Positions 19,726 to 29,081 of a stretch of DNA of 64,000 nt are shown here, piece by piece. Below the pieces are notes generated by a model. It was not told where the DNA came from. It saw only the letters and a program-made list of their open reading frames with translations, and did not search any database. Numbering within the stretch: the stretch's first letter is position 1; every line of letters starts with the position of its first letter. The stretch lies in assembly GCF_000384395.1 (NCBI RefSeq), contig NZ_ARWE01000001.1:930001-994000 (forward strand). The letters are read 5' to 3'. This stretch comes from Geopsychrobacter electrodiphilus DSM 16401 (lineage in GTDB: Bacteria; Desulfobacterota; Desulfuromonadia; Desulfuromonadales; Geopsychrobacteraceae). A program made the translations under genes and the position numbers.

Positions 19726-21168
19726 TTACCTGGGGAATTTCTTCCACTTCAGCCCGGAAATCTCTTCGACAAAACGCACGACCTGGTGGCTGTAGCCATA
19801 CTCATTGTCATACCAGACATACAGGACGCAACGGTTCCCTTCAACGATTGTTGCCAGTGAATCGACAATCCCGGCGTGGCGTGAACCGACCATATCGCTG
19901 GATACGGCATCCGGCGAATTGGTGTAATCGATCTGTTCCTGCAGCTGGGAATTGAGCGAAATATCGCGCAGGTAGGTGTTGAGCTCCTCGACGCTGGTCC
20001 CTTTTTCGAGGGTCAGGTTGAGAATCGCCAGCGACACGTTGGGGGTCGGGACGCGGATGGCGTTTCCGGTCAGTTTTCCCGCCAGTTCCGGTAGCGCCTT
20101 GGCTACGGCTTTGGCTGCACCGGTTTCGGTAATCACCATATTCAGCGCGGCGGCCCGGCCGCGACGATTCTTGTTGTGATAGTTATCGATCAGGTTCTGG
20201 TCGTTGGTGTAGCTGTGACAGGTTTCGACGTGACCCGAGACAACGCCGAACTGATCATTGACCGCTTTCAATACCGGGACAATTGCGTTAGTTGTGCAGC
20301 TGGCCGCGGAGAAGATTGTTTCTCCGGCCTTAATGTCCCCGTTGTTGACGCCGTAAACGACATTCGGGATATCCCCTTTGCCCGGCGCGGTCAGCATGAC
20401 CTGGGACACCCCTTTGGACTGCAGGTGCCGGCCGAGCCCTTCACGATCACGCCACTTGCCGGTGTTGTCGATAACAATCGCGTTCTTGATCCCGTATTGG
20501 GTGTAGTCGATCTTGTCCGGTGCGTCAGCGTAGATGATGCGGATCATGTTGCCGTTGGCAATGATCGCGTTCTCCTCTTCGTCGATTCTGATCGTCCCCT
20601 CAAAGTGGCCGTGAACCGAGTCACGACGCAACAGGCTGGCGCGGCGGGCGAGATCATCATCGCTCCCTTTGCGCACCACCGCAGCACGTACGCGCAGTTT
20701 GTTGCCACCTCCGGTCTGGTTGATCAGGATGCGCGCGACCAGGCGACCGATGCGGCCGAATCCGTAGAGGACCACGTCGCGTGCTTCGCTCAATTGATGG
20801 GCGCGGCCGGTATTGATTTCTGCGAGCTGTTCGGCAATGAAGGTGTCGATATCAGTGATCTTTTGTTCCTGGACCATGATTGCCAGTTTGGCGAGGTCGA
20901 TCCGGCTTGGCGCCAGGTCGAGTTTGGCGACTGCTTTCAGAATCGGGGCAGTGTCGCTGACCCAGAGTTCTTTGTCGATGATCTGGCGGGCAAAACGATG
21001 TGCGCGCAGGATATCGATAGTTGATTTCTGAACCAGGGAGCGATCGAAGACTGTGCAGATCACTTCGCGGTCGCGGTAGAGGCGACCGAGCAGGGGGATC
21101 ATTGCCTCAGCGATCTCTTCACGTTGTTTCCAGTCTTTGAAATAATTGTCGTCTTTACCAGTGGTCAT
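19726..21168 (-). CDS. gap: Glyceraldehyde-3-phosphate dehydrogenase, long form
   Basis: 480 residues: about 130 residues of helical N-terminal extension precede the usual Rossmann domain (YGFGRIGR at 135-142). The catalytic Cys291 is in SCTTN. The motif after it reads ETCHSYTNDQN instead of the common VHAYTNDQ, as in the long GAPDH group of gamma- and deltaproteobacteria (from memory). It is probably an NAD(P) enzyme used in gluconeogenesis. A divergent aldolase gene 276 bp away fits the same pathway. Confidence 0.93.
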   Translation of the reverse strand: MTTGKDDNYFKDWKQREEIAEAMIPLLGRLYRDREVICTVFDRSLVQKSTIDILRAHRFARQIIDKELWVSDTAPILKAVAKLDLAPSRIDLAKLAIMVQEQKITDIDTFIAEQLAEINTGRAHQLSEARDVVLYGFGRIGRLVARILINQTGGGNKLRVRAAVVRKGSDDDLARRASLLRRDSVHGHFEGTIRIDEEENAIIANGNMIRIIYADAPDKIDYTQYGIKNAIVIDNTGKWRDREGLGRHLQSKGVSQVMLTAPGKGDIPNVVYGVNNGDIKAGETIFSAASCTTNAIVPVLKAVNDQFGVVSGHVETCHSYTNDQNLIDNYHNKNRRGRAAALNMVITETGAAKAVAKALPELAGKLTGNAIRVPTPNVSLAILNLTLEKGTSVEELNTYLRDISLNSQLQEQIDYTNSPDAVSSDMVGSRHAGIVDSLATIVEGNRCVLYVWYDNEYGYSHQVVRFVEEISGLKWKKFPR

Positions 21169-21444
21169 TGGTCGAAGCCCTTTCCTGTGACAGTGCCCCT
21201 ATAGGCACAGGTGGAGGTGTGGAAATCTATTGCGTTTTGGGGTGCCTGTCCGGCGCGGTGGATGGAAATCGCCGGTATACTAATCGAAATTTATTGGGGA
21301 TGCAACAGCGGGCCGGGTGGGGGCTTGAAAGCCCGGTTGACGGTCTGATATTTCCCCCTGAAAACTGGACAACCCTGGTTTCTGCTGATATGAATATCTG
21401 ATGACTGTAATCAATACGATATCGTCCTAAAAGGAGTATTTTCT

Positions 21445-22425
21445 ATGAGTAAAACTGTCAGTTATAAGGATTTGGGGTTAGTCAATTCGCGTGAGCTGTT
21501 CCGTAAGGCGGTCTCCGGCGGTTATGCAATCCCTGCATATAACTTTAATAATCTTGAGCAGTTGCAGGCGATTATTCTGGCTTGTGTCGCGACCCGGTCG
21601 CCAGTGATTCTGCAGGTCAGCAAGGGCGCACGGAGTTACGCCAACGAAACCATGCTGCGCTACATGGCGTTGGGTTCGGTCGAGATGGCGCGCGAAATGG
21701 GAGCCGAGTTGCCGATCGTGTTGCATCTTGACCATGGCGACTCTTTCGAACTGTGCAAGTCCTGTGTTGATTCCGGGTTCTCCTCCGTGATGATTGATGG
21801 CTCCCATCTTCCTTACGCCGAGAATGTTGCTCTTACTCGGCAGGTGGTTGAATATGCCCATCAGTTTGACGTGAGTGTCGAAGGTGAATTGGGTGTTCTC
21901 GCGGGGATTGAAGACGAGGTTGTGGCCGAGAAGTCGACATATACCCAGCCGGATGAGGTGGAAGATTTTGTAGAGAAGACGGGGGTGGATTCTCTGGCGA
22001 TCTCTATCGGCACCAGCCATGGTGCTTTCAAGTTTAAACTCAAAGCAGGTGAGTCTGTCCCTCCGTTGCGGTTCGATATCCTGGAAGAGATCGAAAAACG
22101 GATCCCCGGTTTTCCGATCGTGTTGCATGGCGCCAGCAGCGTGGTGCCGGCCTATGTCGCCCTGATTAATCAGTATGGTGGCAAGATGGAAGGGGCGATC
22201 GGCGTGTCGGAGGATCAACTGCGCCGCGCCGCCAAGAGCGCGGTGTGTAAAATCAATATCGATTCTGATGGCCGGCTGGCGGTGACGGCGAAGATTCGCG
22301 AATTCCTCGCCAATAACCCCGGCGAATTTGATCCGCGTAAATATCTGGGGGTCGCACGCAGTGAACTGGTTGAACTGATAAAACACAAGAATGAGGCCGT
22401 GGTCGGCAGTGCCGGCAAGGCTTAA
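21445..22425 (+). CDS. fba: Fructose-bisphosphate aldolase, class II
   Basis: 326-residue zinc-dependent aldolase that splits fructose-1,6-bisphosphate or forms it in gluconeogenesis. The metal site HLDHGDS is at 94-100, followed by GFSSVMIDGS, a VEGELG motif and IVLHGASSV. AAGGAG lies nine bases before the ATG. The 276-bp gap from gap shows no gene. A hairpin terminator follows. Confidence 0.97.
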   Translation: MSKTVSYKDLGLVNSRELFRKAVSGGYAIPAYNFNNLEQLQAIILACVATRSPVILQVSKGARSYANETMLRYMALGSVEMAREMGAELPIVLHLDHGDSFELCKSCVDSGFSSVMIDGSHLPYAENVALTRQVVEYAHQFDVSVEGELGVLAGIEDEVVAEKSTYTQPDEVEDFVEKTGVDSLAISIGTSHGAFKFKLKAGESVPPLRFDILEEIEKRIPGFPIVLHGASSVVPAYVALINQYGGKMEGAIGVSEDQLRRAAKSAVCKINIDSDGRLAVTAKIREFLANNPGEFDPRKYLGVARSELVELIKHKNEAVVGSAGKA

Positions 22426-22428
22426 TCG

Positions 22429-22453
22429 GTGAGGTGTGAAGAGTGAGTTGAGG
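22429..22453. repeat. GTGAGG-type heptad repeat (copy B, short)
   Basis: GTGAGGTGTGAAGAGTGAG directly follows the fba stop codon and matches the left arm of copy A (9384). It merges with the terminator stem that follows. Confidence 0.55.
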
Positions 22454-22485
22454 CGGGTCAGAAATGACCCGCCTCTGTTTTTTTG
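22450..22485. terminator. Rho-independent terminator after fba
   Basis: Perfect 11-bp stem GAGGCGGGTCA/TGACCCGCCTC with a GAAA loop, followed by a run of seven T. Confidence 0.9.
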
Positions 22486-22500
22486 ATTTTGTGCCGCTGG

Positions 22501-23709
22501 CTAAAACTCTGCCGTGAGAAGCAAATGTTCCTCGCCCCGTTGAATCTTCAGTTGCAGACTTTCCCCCTTCTGCATATTCATCAGCAGATAGAGCAGGTCA
22601 AAGCGTTCTTTCAGCTCAGTCGTCTGCGCTTGCAGTAGAATATCCCCTTTCAGGAGCCCGGCCTTCGCGGCGCTTGAGTCTGGCAGCACCATGGTGACCA
22701 GAATTCCCCGAGGATCTTCCTCAATTCCAACCCCGAGTTTGACCCCGGTTTTAACTTTTTCATAGCGTGTCAGCTTCAGATAATCCCAGGCCCGCATCGG
22801 GAACCCTGGCATCTTGACATCCATCAGTTCAGCTTCGCGCTCCTTGGGGATCTCGATCTCCTGCGATCCGATCAGCAGATAAGAGACCGGCAGGCGGCGA
22901 TGCACGCGCCGCGGGATGCCGAAGCCGTAGCGCACGTGATTGCCGCCGGCTACGACCACGACCTGACGATCTTCACCGAGGGGGCTCCGCAGGTAGGTTA
23001 CCAGATTCTGGGCCATGGTCTCGTCCCACAGAGTCTGAACGCGGATGAAACCATCGCGCATCGCTTTTCCCATGCTGTGGCCGCTATAGATACTCTCAGT
23101 CATCGAACGCTGATAGATATCAGTAAAATCGAGTTCCGGGAGTTGGGCGCGCAGCTCTTTCGGTAATTCCGTCAAGGGGGTTCTTCCGACCTTGTGCACC
23201 AATGATTTGGGTGCGTTCAGCGCGATCACCGGGATGTGTTTGTCGCGGCAGAAGTCAAGCAGTGGACGATAGAGTGCGAAGTTCATCTGCCAGTTTTCGA
23301 ACCACTTGACCTGGCGTAAAAACTCAGCCTCCGTCAGTTCGCCAGCCGTCCAGCGGTCAAGGAGCGGCTGTTGTTCGGGAGTAAACATCTCCATCGCGAG
23401 GGTTACCCCCCCCGGATTTTTCTGAAAAAGACCGGCAAGAACATCAACCTGCAGTTGGTGTGAGGCCGGATTGTCATGGGTTTCTCCCACATAAACGACG
23501 CGGGTGTCGCCGATCGCGGCCAGCATCTCCTGCTCGGAAACCCTATGCCCTGTCGCGACGTGAAACAGATCACCTACTCTGGGGTTATTGAACGGGTAGG
23601 GCATTTCCGGGTTGCCGAGCAGTCGAGGGTTCGTGGTGCAGGCGGTCAGTGACAGCAGGATAAGGCCAATAGCCGCGGTGGTTAGTCTGGAGACCAGCGT
23701 CTGTTTCAT
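22501..23709 (-). CDS. ChaN-family lipoprotein with PDZ domain
   Basis: 402 residues from the ATG at 23709, chosen because AGGAAAG lies six bases upstream; a further ATG at 23727 lacks a site. A lipoprotein signal ends at the lipobox LTAC. The ChaN domain (about 60-280) carries VVYVGETHDNPASH, a family signature, and AGGNHVRYG. A PDZ-like domain follows at about 310-400 (LPDSSAAKAGLLKGDILLQA). ChaN proteins bind heme or iron at the membrane, so a role near heme traffic is possible (inference). Confidence 0.87.
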   Translation of the reverse strand: MKQTLVSRLTTAAIGLILLSLTACTTNPRLLGNPEMPYPFNNPRVGDLFHVATGHRVSEQEMLAAIGDTRVVYVGETHDNPASHQLQVDVLAGLFQKNPGGVTLAMEMFTPEQQPLLDRWTAGELTEAEFLRQVKWFENWQMNFALYRPLLDFCRDKHIPVIALNAPKSLVHKVGRTPLTELPKELRAQLPELDFTDIYQRSMTESIYSGHSMGKAMRDGFIRVQTLWDETMAQNLVTYLRSPLGEDRQVVVVAGGNHVRYGFGIPRRVHRRLPVSYLLIGSQEIEIPKEREAELMDVKMPGFPMRAWDYLKLTRYEKVKTGVKLGVGIEEDPRGILVTMVLPDSSAAKAGLLKGDILLQAQTTELKERFDLLYLLMNMQKGESLQLKIQRGEEHLLLTAEF

Positions 23710-23842
23710 CTGTTTCTTTCCTGGCATTGAAGGCTGTTATATTGAGGGGAATATCTTCTTTGTCGCTGATTAAAGCATGAGGTGACAATCTCCTTCAAGG
23801 GCCAAGCGATCGGTAAGACTTTTGAACCCCAATGTTTTTTTA

Positions 23843-23869
23843 TTGACATCAAAGCGCCGATCGTATTAT
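23843..23869 (+). promoter_or_regulatory. Candidate sigma-70 promoter of the polyamine locus
   Basis: TTGACA at 23843-23848 is followed by TATTAT 15 bases on (or TTATTC at 17). It lies about 45-70 bases before the XRE-cupin gene. Confidence 0.5.
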
Positions 23870-23887
23870 TCGTTCCTGACTTTTTGA

Positions 23888-23900
23888 TTAGTATAACTAA
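23888..23900. promoter_or_regulatory. Candidate operator TTAGTATAACTAA
   Basis: A 13-bp inverted repeat (TTAGT-ATA-ACTAA) lies between the promoter and the ribosome site of the XRE-cupin gene. It is well placed for autoregulation; this assignment is inference. Confidence 0.4.
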
Positions 23901-23913
23901 ACTAGAGGAGGGT

Positions 23914-24468
23914 ATGGTGAACATCGGAGCTCGGCTGAAACGGCTCAGAATGCTGGATGCGCTGACCCAGGAAGAGCTCGCCAGCCGTACGGATCTGACC
24001 AAAGGCTATATCTCCCAGCTGGAGAACGACACCACCTGTCCGTCGATTGCGACCCTTAAGGATATCCTTGACGTGTTCGGTGTCAGCATGCAGGAGTTCT
24101 TTAGTGAACCGGTAGAGACCGAGGTTGTGTTTGGTAGCAGTGCACGGGTACAGTCGAGTGTCGCTGGCGGGGCGATCAAGGTTGAATTGCTGGTTCCGGG
24201 TGCGCAGAATCGTGACATGGATCCTGCGCTGGTGACGCTTGCGCCCGGAGCAGAGATGGCGCTGCAGGATGTGCACGAAGGGGAAGAGTTTGGCTATCTG
24301 CTCCTCGGCCGGGTCGAGATTGAGCTTGATGACCGGCAATATGTCGTGAAGAAGGATGAATGTTTCCTCTTCGCTTCGGATCGAAAGCACCGAGTTCGCA
24401 ATGTGGGTAAGGGGCCGGCGAAAATCCTGTGGGTGGTGACGCCGCCGACCTTTGATTACACAGGCTAA
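23914..24468 (+). CDS. XRE-cupin transcriptional regulator
   Basis: About 185 residues. The N-terminal XRE helix-turn-helix (LKRLRMLDALTQEELASRTD, then LTKGYISQLEND) is joined to a C-terminal cupin domain (EGEEFGYLLLGRVEIELD). This is the PuuR-like layout, whose members often sense polyamines or amino acids. An ATG at 23914 and a GTG at 23917 are both near GAGGAG; the GTG is better spaced. The upstream frame is open but looks non-coding. It starts the carboxynorspermidine/speA gene run, which it likely controls. Confidence 0.9.
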   Translation: MVNIGARLKRLRMLDALTQEELASRTDLTKGYISQLENDTTCPSIATLKDILDVFGVSMQEFFSEPVETEVVFGSSARVQSSVAGGAIKVELLVPGAQNRDMDPALVTLAPGAEMALQDVHEGEEFGYLLLGRVEIELDDRQYVVKKDECFLFASDRKHRVRNVGKGPAKILWVVTPPTFDYTG

Positions 24469-24527
24469 CGAAATAGATATTTTACTCCTGCTGCCCACGG
24501 GTGGCATGACAAAAAAAGGAGATGCTG

Positions 24528-25724
24528 ATGAGTAAGGTACTGATTATTGGGGCTGGTGGTGTGAGTCGGGTGGTGGTGCACAAGTGCGCCCAGCGCCCCG
24601 ATATCTTCTCTGCGATAACCCTGGCTTCGCGGACCCTGTCCCGCTGCGAGTCGATCGCCGCCGAAATCACAAATATCAAGGTGGCGACGGCCCGGGTCGA
24701 CGCGGACGACGTTCCCCAACTAGTGGCACTGATCAAGCAGGAGCAGCCGCAGCTGGTGATCAACGTCGCTCTCCCCTATCAGGATCTTACGATCATGGAC
24801 GCCTGTCTTGAGACCGGCGTTGATTATCTCGATACCGCCAACTATGAGCCCCTCGACACCGCACACTTTGAGTACAGCTGGCAGTGGGCCTATGAGGAGC
24901 GCTTTAAACAGAAGGGGATCATGGCCCTGTTAGGGAGCGGTTTCGATCCGGGGATGACCAACGTCTACACCGCGCTGGCGGCCAAAAATTATCTCGATGA
25001 AATTGAAGAGCTTGATATCATCGATGCCAATGCCGGCAACCACGGGCTCCCCTTTGCGACCAATTTCAACCCGGAGATCAATATCCGCGAGATCACCGCC
25101 GCCTGCCGCCACTGGGAAGACGGTTCTTTCGTTGAAACCCCGGCGTTGTCGACCAAGCGCAGATTCGACTTCCCCGAGGGGATCGGACCGATGAATATCT
25201 ATCGTCTCTATCACGAGGAGATGGAGTCGCTGGTCAAGCACTTCCCGACGATCAAGAAGGCGCAGTTCTGGATGACCTTCTCTGACAACTATCTCAAGCA
25301 CCTTGAGGTGCTGCAGAACGTGGGCATGACCCGCATTGATGAGGTCGAATTTCAGGGGCAGAAGATCGTGCCGATCCATTTTTTGAAGGCGCTGCTCCCC
25401 GATCCCGCGACCCTCGGACCTCTGACCAAAGGGAAGACCTGCATCGGTGTCATTGCGCGCGGCAAGAAGGATGGCGTGCGCAAGCAGGTCTACATCTACA
25501 ATATCTGTGACCACGAAGCCTGCTACGCCGAGACCAACTCCCAGGCGATCAGCTACACCACCGGCGTGCCGGCGGTCACTGGCGCGATCATGATGCTGAA
25601 TAAATCCTGGCATGCACCGGGGGTGTGGAACATGGAGCAGTTTGATCCCGAACCCTTCATGGCTGAAGTCGGGCCGATGGGATTGCCGTATGTAATAGTC
25701 GAAGGAGAATGGCCTCAGCTGTAG
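24528..25724 (+). CDS. Carboxynorspermidine dehydrogenase (saccharopine dehydrogenase family)
   Basis: 398 residues from the ATG at 24528, which has AAGGAG six bases upstream. The N-terminal dinucleotide motif VLIIGAGGVSRVV and the Lys9/saccharopine-reductase fold are clear. This family condenses putrescine (or diaminopropane) with aspartate semialdehyde and NADPH to give carboxyspermidine (or carboxynorspermidine). The role is supported by nspC and speA downstream on the same strand. Confidence 0.92.
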   Translation: MSKVLIIGAGGVSRVVVHKCAQRPDIFSAITLASRTLSRCESIAAEITNIKVATARVDADDVPQLVALIKQEQPQLVINVALPYQDLTIMDACLETGVDYLDTANYEPLDTAHFEYSWQWAYEERFKQKGIMALLGSGFDPGMTNVYTALAAKNYLDEIEELDIIDANAGNHGLPFATNFNPEINIREITAACRHWEDGSFVETPALSTKRRFDFPEGIGPMNIYRLYHEEMESLVKHFPTIKKAQFWMTFSDNYLKHLEVLQNVGMTRIDEVEFQGQKIVPIHFLKALLPDPATLGPLTKGKTCIGVIARGKKDGVRKQVYIYNICDHEACYAETNSQAISYTTGVPAVTGAIMMLNKSWHAPGVWNMEQFDPEPFMAEVGPMGLPYVIVEGEWPQL

Positions 25725-25727
25725 TAG

Positions 25728-25850
25728 GAATCCGGATTTTTCGCCAACTCGGCGTTGCCGGCGTCAGTCGCTTGTGCGACCTAGCCTCTGCTAGGCCTCC
25801 GCGCTCTTCCTTGGCGCCTTGATTTGACGAAAAATCCGAATCCCGGATAA
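25728..25850. repeat. Dispersed ~120-bp palindromic intergenic element, copy 1
   Basis: Outer arms GGATTTTTCGYCAA and TTGACGAAAAATCC pair. The interior contains CTTGTGCGACCTAGC and GCTAGGCCTCCG forming a small hairpin, then TTGGCGCCTTGA; the element ends in TCCCGGAT. The interior matches copy 2 at 35322 while the outer arms differ in sequence but still pair. Confidence 0.8.
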
Positions 25851-25880
25851 TGCAGCAATAATTTGAAGGATTGATATTAC

Positions 25881-27035
25881 TTGATCGGTATTGATGTAGA
25901 AAAAATTCTTGAGCTTGCTCCCTCACCGGCCTATGTGGTCGATCTGGGACGTTTGCGGCATAATCTGGCGATTCTTGAGGATGTTCAGCAGCGCAGCGGG
26001 GCGAAGATCCTCATGGCTCTTAAGGCGTTTTCGATGTGGTCGACTTTTCCGCTGATGCGCAAGAGTCTGCAGGGGGTCTGTGCTTCATCTCCCTGGGAGG
26101 CGCGGCTGGGGCGTGAAGAGTTTGGCGGCGAGGTTCATTCGTTCTCGGCGGCTTTCAAACAGAGTGACGTTGTTGAACTGCTGAAGATCTCCGATCATCT
26201 GGTGTTTAATTCGTTCAACCAGTTTGAGCGCTTCCGTCCGCTCTGGGAGCAGGCGACAGGTCGGGTCTCCATCGGATTGCGGGTTAACCCGGAGCATTCC
26301 GAAGGGACGACCGAGATCTACGATCCCTGTGCCCTTAACTCGCGTCTGGGGATTCCTCGGCGCGAATTTGACGGGCGTTCACTGGCCGGGGTCGAGGGGC
26401 TGCACTTTCACACCCTGTGCGAGCAGCTGTTTGAACCACTGGCAAGGACTGCTGCCGTCTTCGAAGAGAAGTTCGGCGAGTATCTGCCGGGGTTGAAGTG
26501 GATCAATTTTGGCGGCGGACATCATATCACCCGCGCGGGGTACGATATCGATGGCCTGATTGCGCTGATCAAGTACTTTCGTGAAAAATATGGCGTCGAA
26601 GTCTATCTCGAGCCTGGCGAGGCTGTAGTGATCGGCACCGGACTGCTGGTTGGCGAGGTGCTCGATCTGGTTGACAACACAATCCCGACCGCGATTCTTG
26701 ATGTTTCGGCGACCTGCCATATGCCGGATGTGCTCGAAATGCCCTACCGCCCCGAAATCCTGGGTGGTGCAGAGCCCGGCGCCCAGGCCTACACCTGTCG
26801 TCTGGGCGGGCCATCCTGTCTCGCCGGCGACATCATCGGCGACTGGTCGTTTCCTCAGCCGCTACAGGTCGGAGAGCGGCTGGCGTTTCTCGATATGGCA
26901 CATTACACCATGGTGAAAACCAGCACCTTTAACGGCATTCAGCATCCGCATCTCTGTACCTATGAGCCGCAGACGGGGGAGTTGAGGGTGGTACGCAGCT
27001 TTACCTATGAAGATTTTCGCAGCAAATTGTCTTAA
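25881..27035 (+). CDS. nspC: Carboxynorspermidine decarboxylase
   Basis: 384-residue PLP enzyme of the alanine-racemase-fold decarboxylase group that removes CO2 from carboxy(nor)spermidine to give spermidine or norspermidine. The PLP Lys is Lys48 in LMALKAFSMW. The NFGGGHHITRAGYD motif binds phosphate, and later CHMPDVLEMPYRPE and GPSCLAGD carry the active-site Cys and Asp. The start is a TTG with GAAGGA ten bases upstream. It follows the dehydrogenase after the palindromic element. Confidence 0.94.
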   Translation: MIGIDVEKILELAPSPAYVVDLGRLRHNLAILEDVQQRSGAKILMALKAFSMWSTFPLMRKSLQGVCASSPWEARLGREEFGGEVHSFSAAFKQSDVVELLKISDHLVFNSFNQFERFRPLWEQATGRVSIGLRVNPEHSEGTTEIYDPCALNSRLGIPRREFDGRSLAGVEGLHFHTLCEQLFEPLARTAAVFEEKFGEYLPGLKWINFGGGHHITRAGYDIDGLIALIKYFREKYGVEVYLEPGEAVVIGTGLLVGEVLDLVDNTIPTAILDVSATCHMPDVLEMPYRPEILGGAEPGAQAYTCRLGGPSCLAGDIIGDWSFPQPLQVGERLAFLDMAHYTMVKTSTFNGIQHPHLCTYEPQTGELRVVRSFTYEDFRSKLS

Positions 27036-27088
27036 GGCTTGCCCTGCAAAAAAAAGGGCATTAACACAGATATCAAGACAGGGACACT

Positions 27089-28993
27089 ATGGAAAAGTGG
27101 TCAATCAAGGACTCTGCCCGGGTTTATAACTTAGACAACTGGGGTGATGGTTTCTTCTCGATTAACAAGAAGGGGCATGTTTGTGTGCACCCCTCACCGA
27201 ATTCGAAGTATGCCATCGATCTGCGTGGCCTGGTTGACGACCTGATCAAGCGTAAAATCAAACCGCCGATCCTGCTGCGTTTTATGGATGTCCTGCAGGG
27301 GCGGGTCTCCGCGATCAACCGCGCCTTTAAAAATGCCATCGTCGAGTATGATTATCCGGCCGGCTACCAGACCTTCTATCCGATCAAGGTCAACCAGCAG
27401 CGTCAGGTGGTCGAGGCGATCACCGAGTTCGGCAGCAAGTACAACATGGGCATCGAGGTCGGTTCCAAGCCAGAGCTGGTCGCGGCGATCTCCTTTGCCA
27501 CCGGGAAGAAACTGCCGATTATCTGCAATGGCTACAAAGATAACGACTTTATTGAAACCGTGCTCTACGCTAATCGTATCGGCTACGATATCACCATCGT
27601 CGTCGAGAAGCTCTTTGAGCTGGAAAAGATCATCGCTCTGTCGAAGAAGCTCGGTATTACACCGAAGCTCGGCATCCGGGTCAAGCTGTCAGCGCGCGGC
27701 ACCGGTAAGTGGGCCACCTCGGGCGGCAGCGATGCCAAATTCGGGCTGAAAATCTCAGAGCTTTTAGCGGCGGTTGAATTGCTTGAGGAGAACAACCTGC
27801 TCGGCAATGTCAAGCTGCTTCATTTTCATATCGGCAGCCAGATCACCAAGATCGATAAAATCAAGAATGCCCTCAATGAAGGGGCACGGATTTACGCAGA
27901 GCTGGTCAAGATGGGGGTCGGCCTGGAGTATCTCGATGTCGGCGGCGGTCTGGGAGTCGACTATGACGGCTCTAAGTCGAGCTATTTTTCGAGCGTCAAC
28001 TACTCTGTGGAAGAGTATGCCAGCGACGTGATTTACCAGATCAAGAACGTTTGCGTCGAAGCGCAGGTCCCTTGCCCGAATATCATTTCAGAGTCTGGGC
28101 GGGCTCTGGTTGCGCACTATTCGGTGCTGGTAACCAATATCCTCAACACCAATACCCAGAACGCGCTGCCTGATTATGAAGAGTACCTGGAGGATGCCGA
28201 GGATCTGTCGCCGACGGTGCGCAAGCTGCGTGATATCTATCGCAGCATCGATCGTCATTCATTGCGTGAGGATTACCACGATACCCTGCAGCTGATTCAG
28301 GAGGCGGTCAGCCTCTTTACCCTTGGCTATCTGACCCTGAATGATCGCGCCCTGGCCGAGTGGCTGTGTAGCAAGATCTTCCTCAAGATCAACAACATCG
28401 TCGAGCGCATGCGTCCAGTACCGGAGGAGTTGCAGTCCTTTCAGCTGGCTCTGCGTCAACCCTACTTCGCCAACTTCTCGCTGTTTCAGTCGGTTCCCGA
28501 CTCCTGGGCGATCGACCAGCTTTTTCCAATCATGCCGCTGCAGTGGCTCGGGCAGAAACCTGAGGTCATGGCGACCATAGCCGATATCACTTGTGACTCC
28601 GACGGTGAAATCAGCAGTTTTGTCGGCGAGAATGGGCGTACCAAGTATCTGCCGCTGCACAAGGTCGGGGAGGAAGAATATTACGTTGGTTTCTTTATGA
28701 TCGGGGCTTATCAGGAGATTCTGGGGGACATGCACAACCTGTTCGGCGATACCAATGCCGTGCATATCACCTTCAACCGCAAGACCGGTTACCAGATTGA
28801 TACGGTGATCAATGGCGACTCGACCGCGGAGAGCCTGAAGTACGTCCAGTACAAGGGACCGGAAATGCTCAAGCAGGTGCGCGACAGCCTGGAGAAGAAT
28901 GTGGCCTTACGTCAGGTATCCTTTGAGGAAACCAGTCATTTCGTCGAACTGCTCGACAAGATGCTGACCTCCTACACCTATCTCTCCGAGTAG
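27089..28993 (+). CDS. speA: Biosynthetic arginine decarboxylase
   Basis: 634-residue PLP decarboxylase that forms agmatine from arginine, the first step to putrescine. The PLP Lys100 is in FYPIKVNQQ. KLLHFHIGSQ and YLDVGGGLGVDYDG are standard fold-III motifs, and SESGRALVAHYSVLV follows. It ends at a strong terminator. No agmatine deiminase/ureohydrolase gene is adjacent; the remaining step to putrescine must lie elsewhere or use the arginase-family protein at 6.4 kb (less likely, see there). Confidence 0.97.
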   Translation: MEKWSIKDSARVYNLDNWGDGFFSINKKGHVCVHPSPNSKYAIDLRGLVDDLIKRKIKPPILLRFMDVLQGRVSAINRAFKNAIVEYDYPAGYQTFYPIKVNQQRQVVEAITEFGSKYNMGIEVGSKPELVAAISFATGKKLPIICNGYKDNDFIETVLYANRIGYDITIVVEKLFELEKIIALSKKLGITPKLGIRVKLSARGTGKWATSGGSDAKFGLKISELLAAVELLEENNLLGNVKLLHFHIGSQITKIDKIKNALNEGARIYAELVKMGVGLEYLDVGGGLGVDYDGSKSSYFSSVNYSVEEYASDVIYQIKNVCVEAQVPCPNIISESGRALVAHYSVLVTNILNTNTQNALPDYEEYLEDAEDLSPTVRKLRDIYRSIDRHSLREDYHDTLQLIQEAVSLFTLGYLTLNDRALAEWLCSKIFLKINNIVERMRPVPEELQSFQLALRQPYFANFSLFQSVPDSWAIDQLFPIMPLQWLGQKPEVMATIADITCDSDGEISSFVGENGRTKYLPLHKVGEEEYYVGFFMIGAYQEILGDMHNLFGDTNAVHITFNRKTGYQIDTVINGDSTAESLKYVQYKGPEMLKQVRDSLEKNVALRQVSFEETSHFVELLDKMLTSYTYLSE

Positions 28994-29014
28994 TCTGATT
29001 AAGTTCAAGAAAAA

Positions 29015-29058
29015 CAAAAAAACCGGGGCCACTTTAAAAGTGACCCCGGTTTTTTTTG
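29015..29058. terminator. Bidirectional rho-independent terminator
   Basis: Stem ACCGGGGCCACT/AGTGACCCCGGT with one mismatch, flanked by A and T runs, between convergent speA and thiC. Confidence 0.92.
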
Positions 29059-29081
29059 TGGAAATTGTGTGGCTGATTAAA

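Noticed and set aside
21168-21401. 77-codon plus-strand ORF between gap and fba
   Set aside because: No family, no ribosome site, composition unlike coding sequence; probably chance.
25657-25926. Minus-strand ORF across the palindromic element, and similar ORFs at 35295-35535
   Set aside because: The translations are products of the repeat itself, which is non-coding by its palindromic structure.
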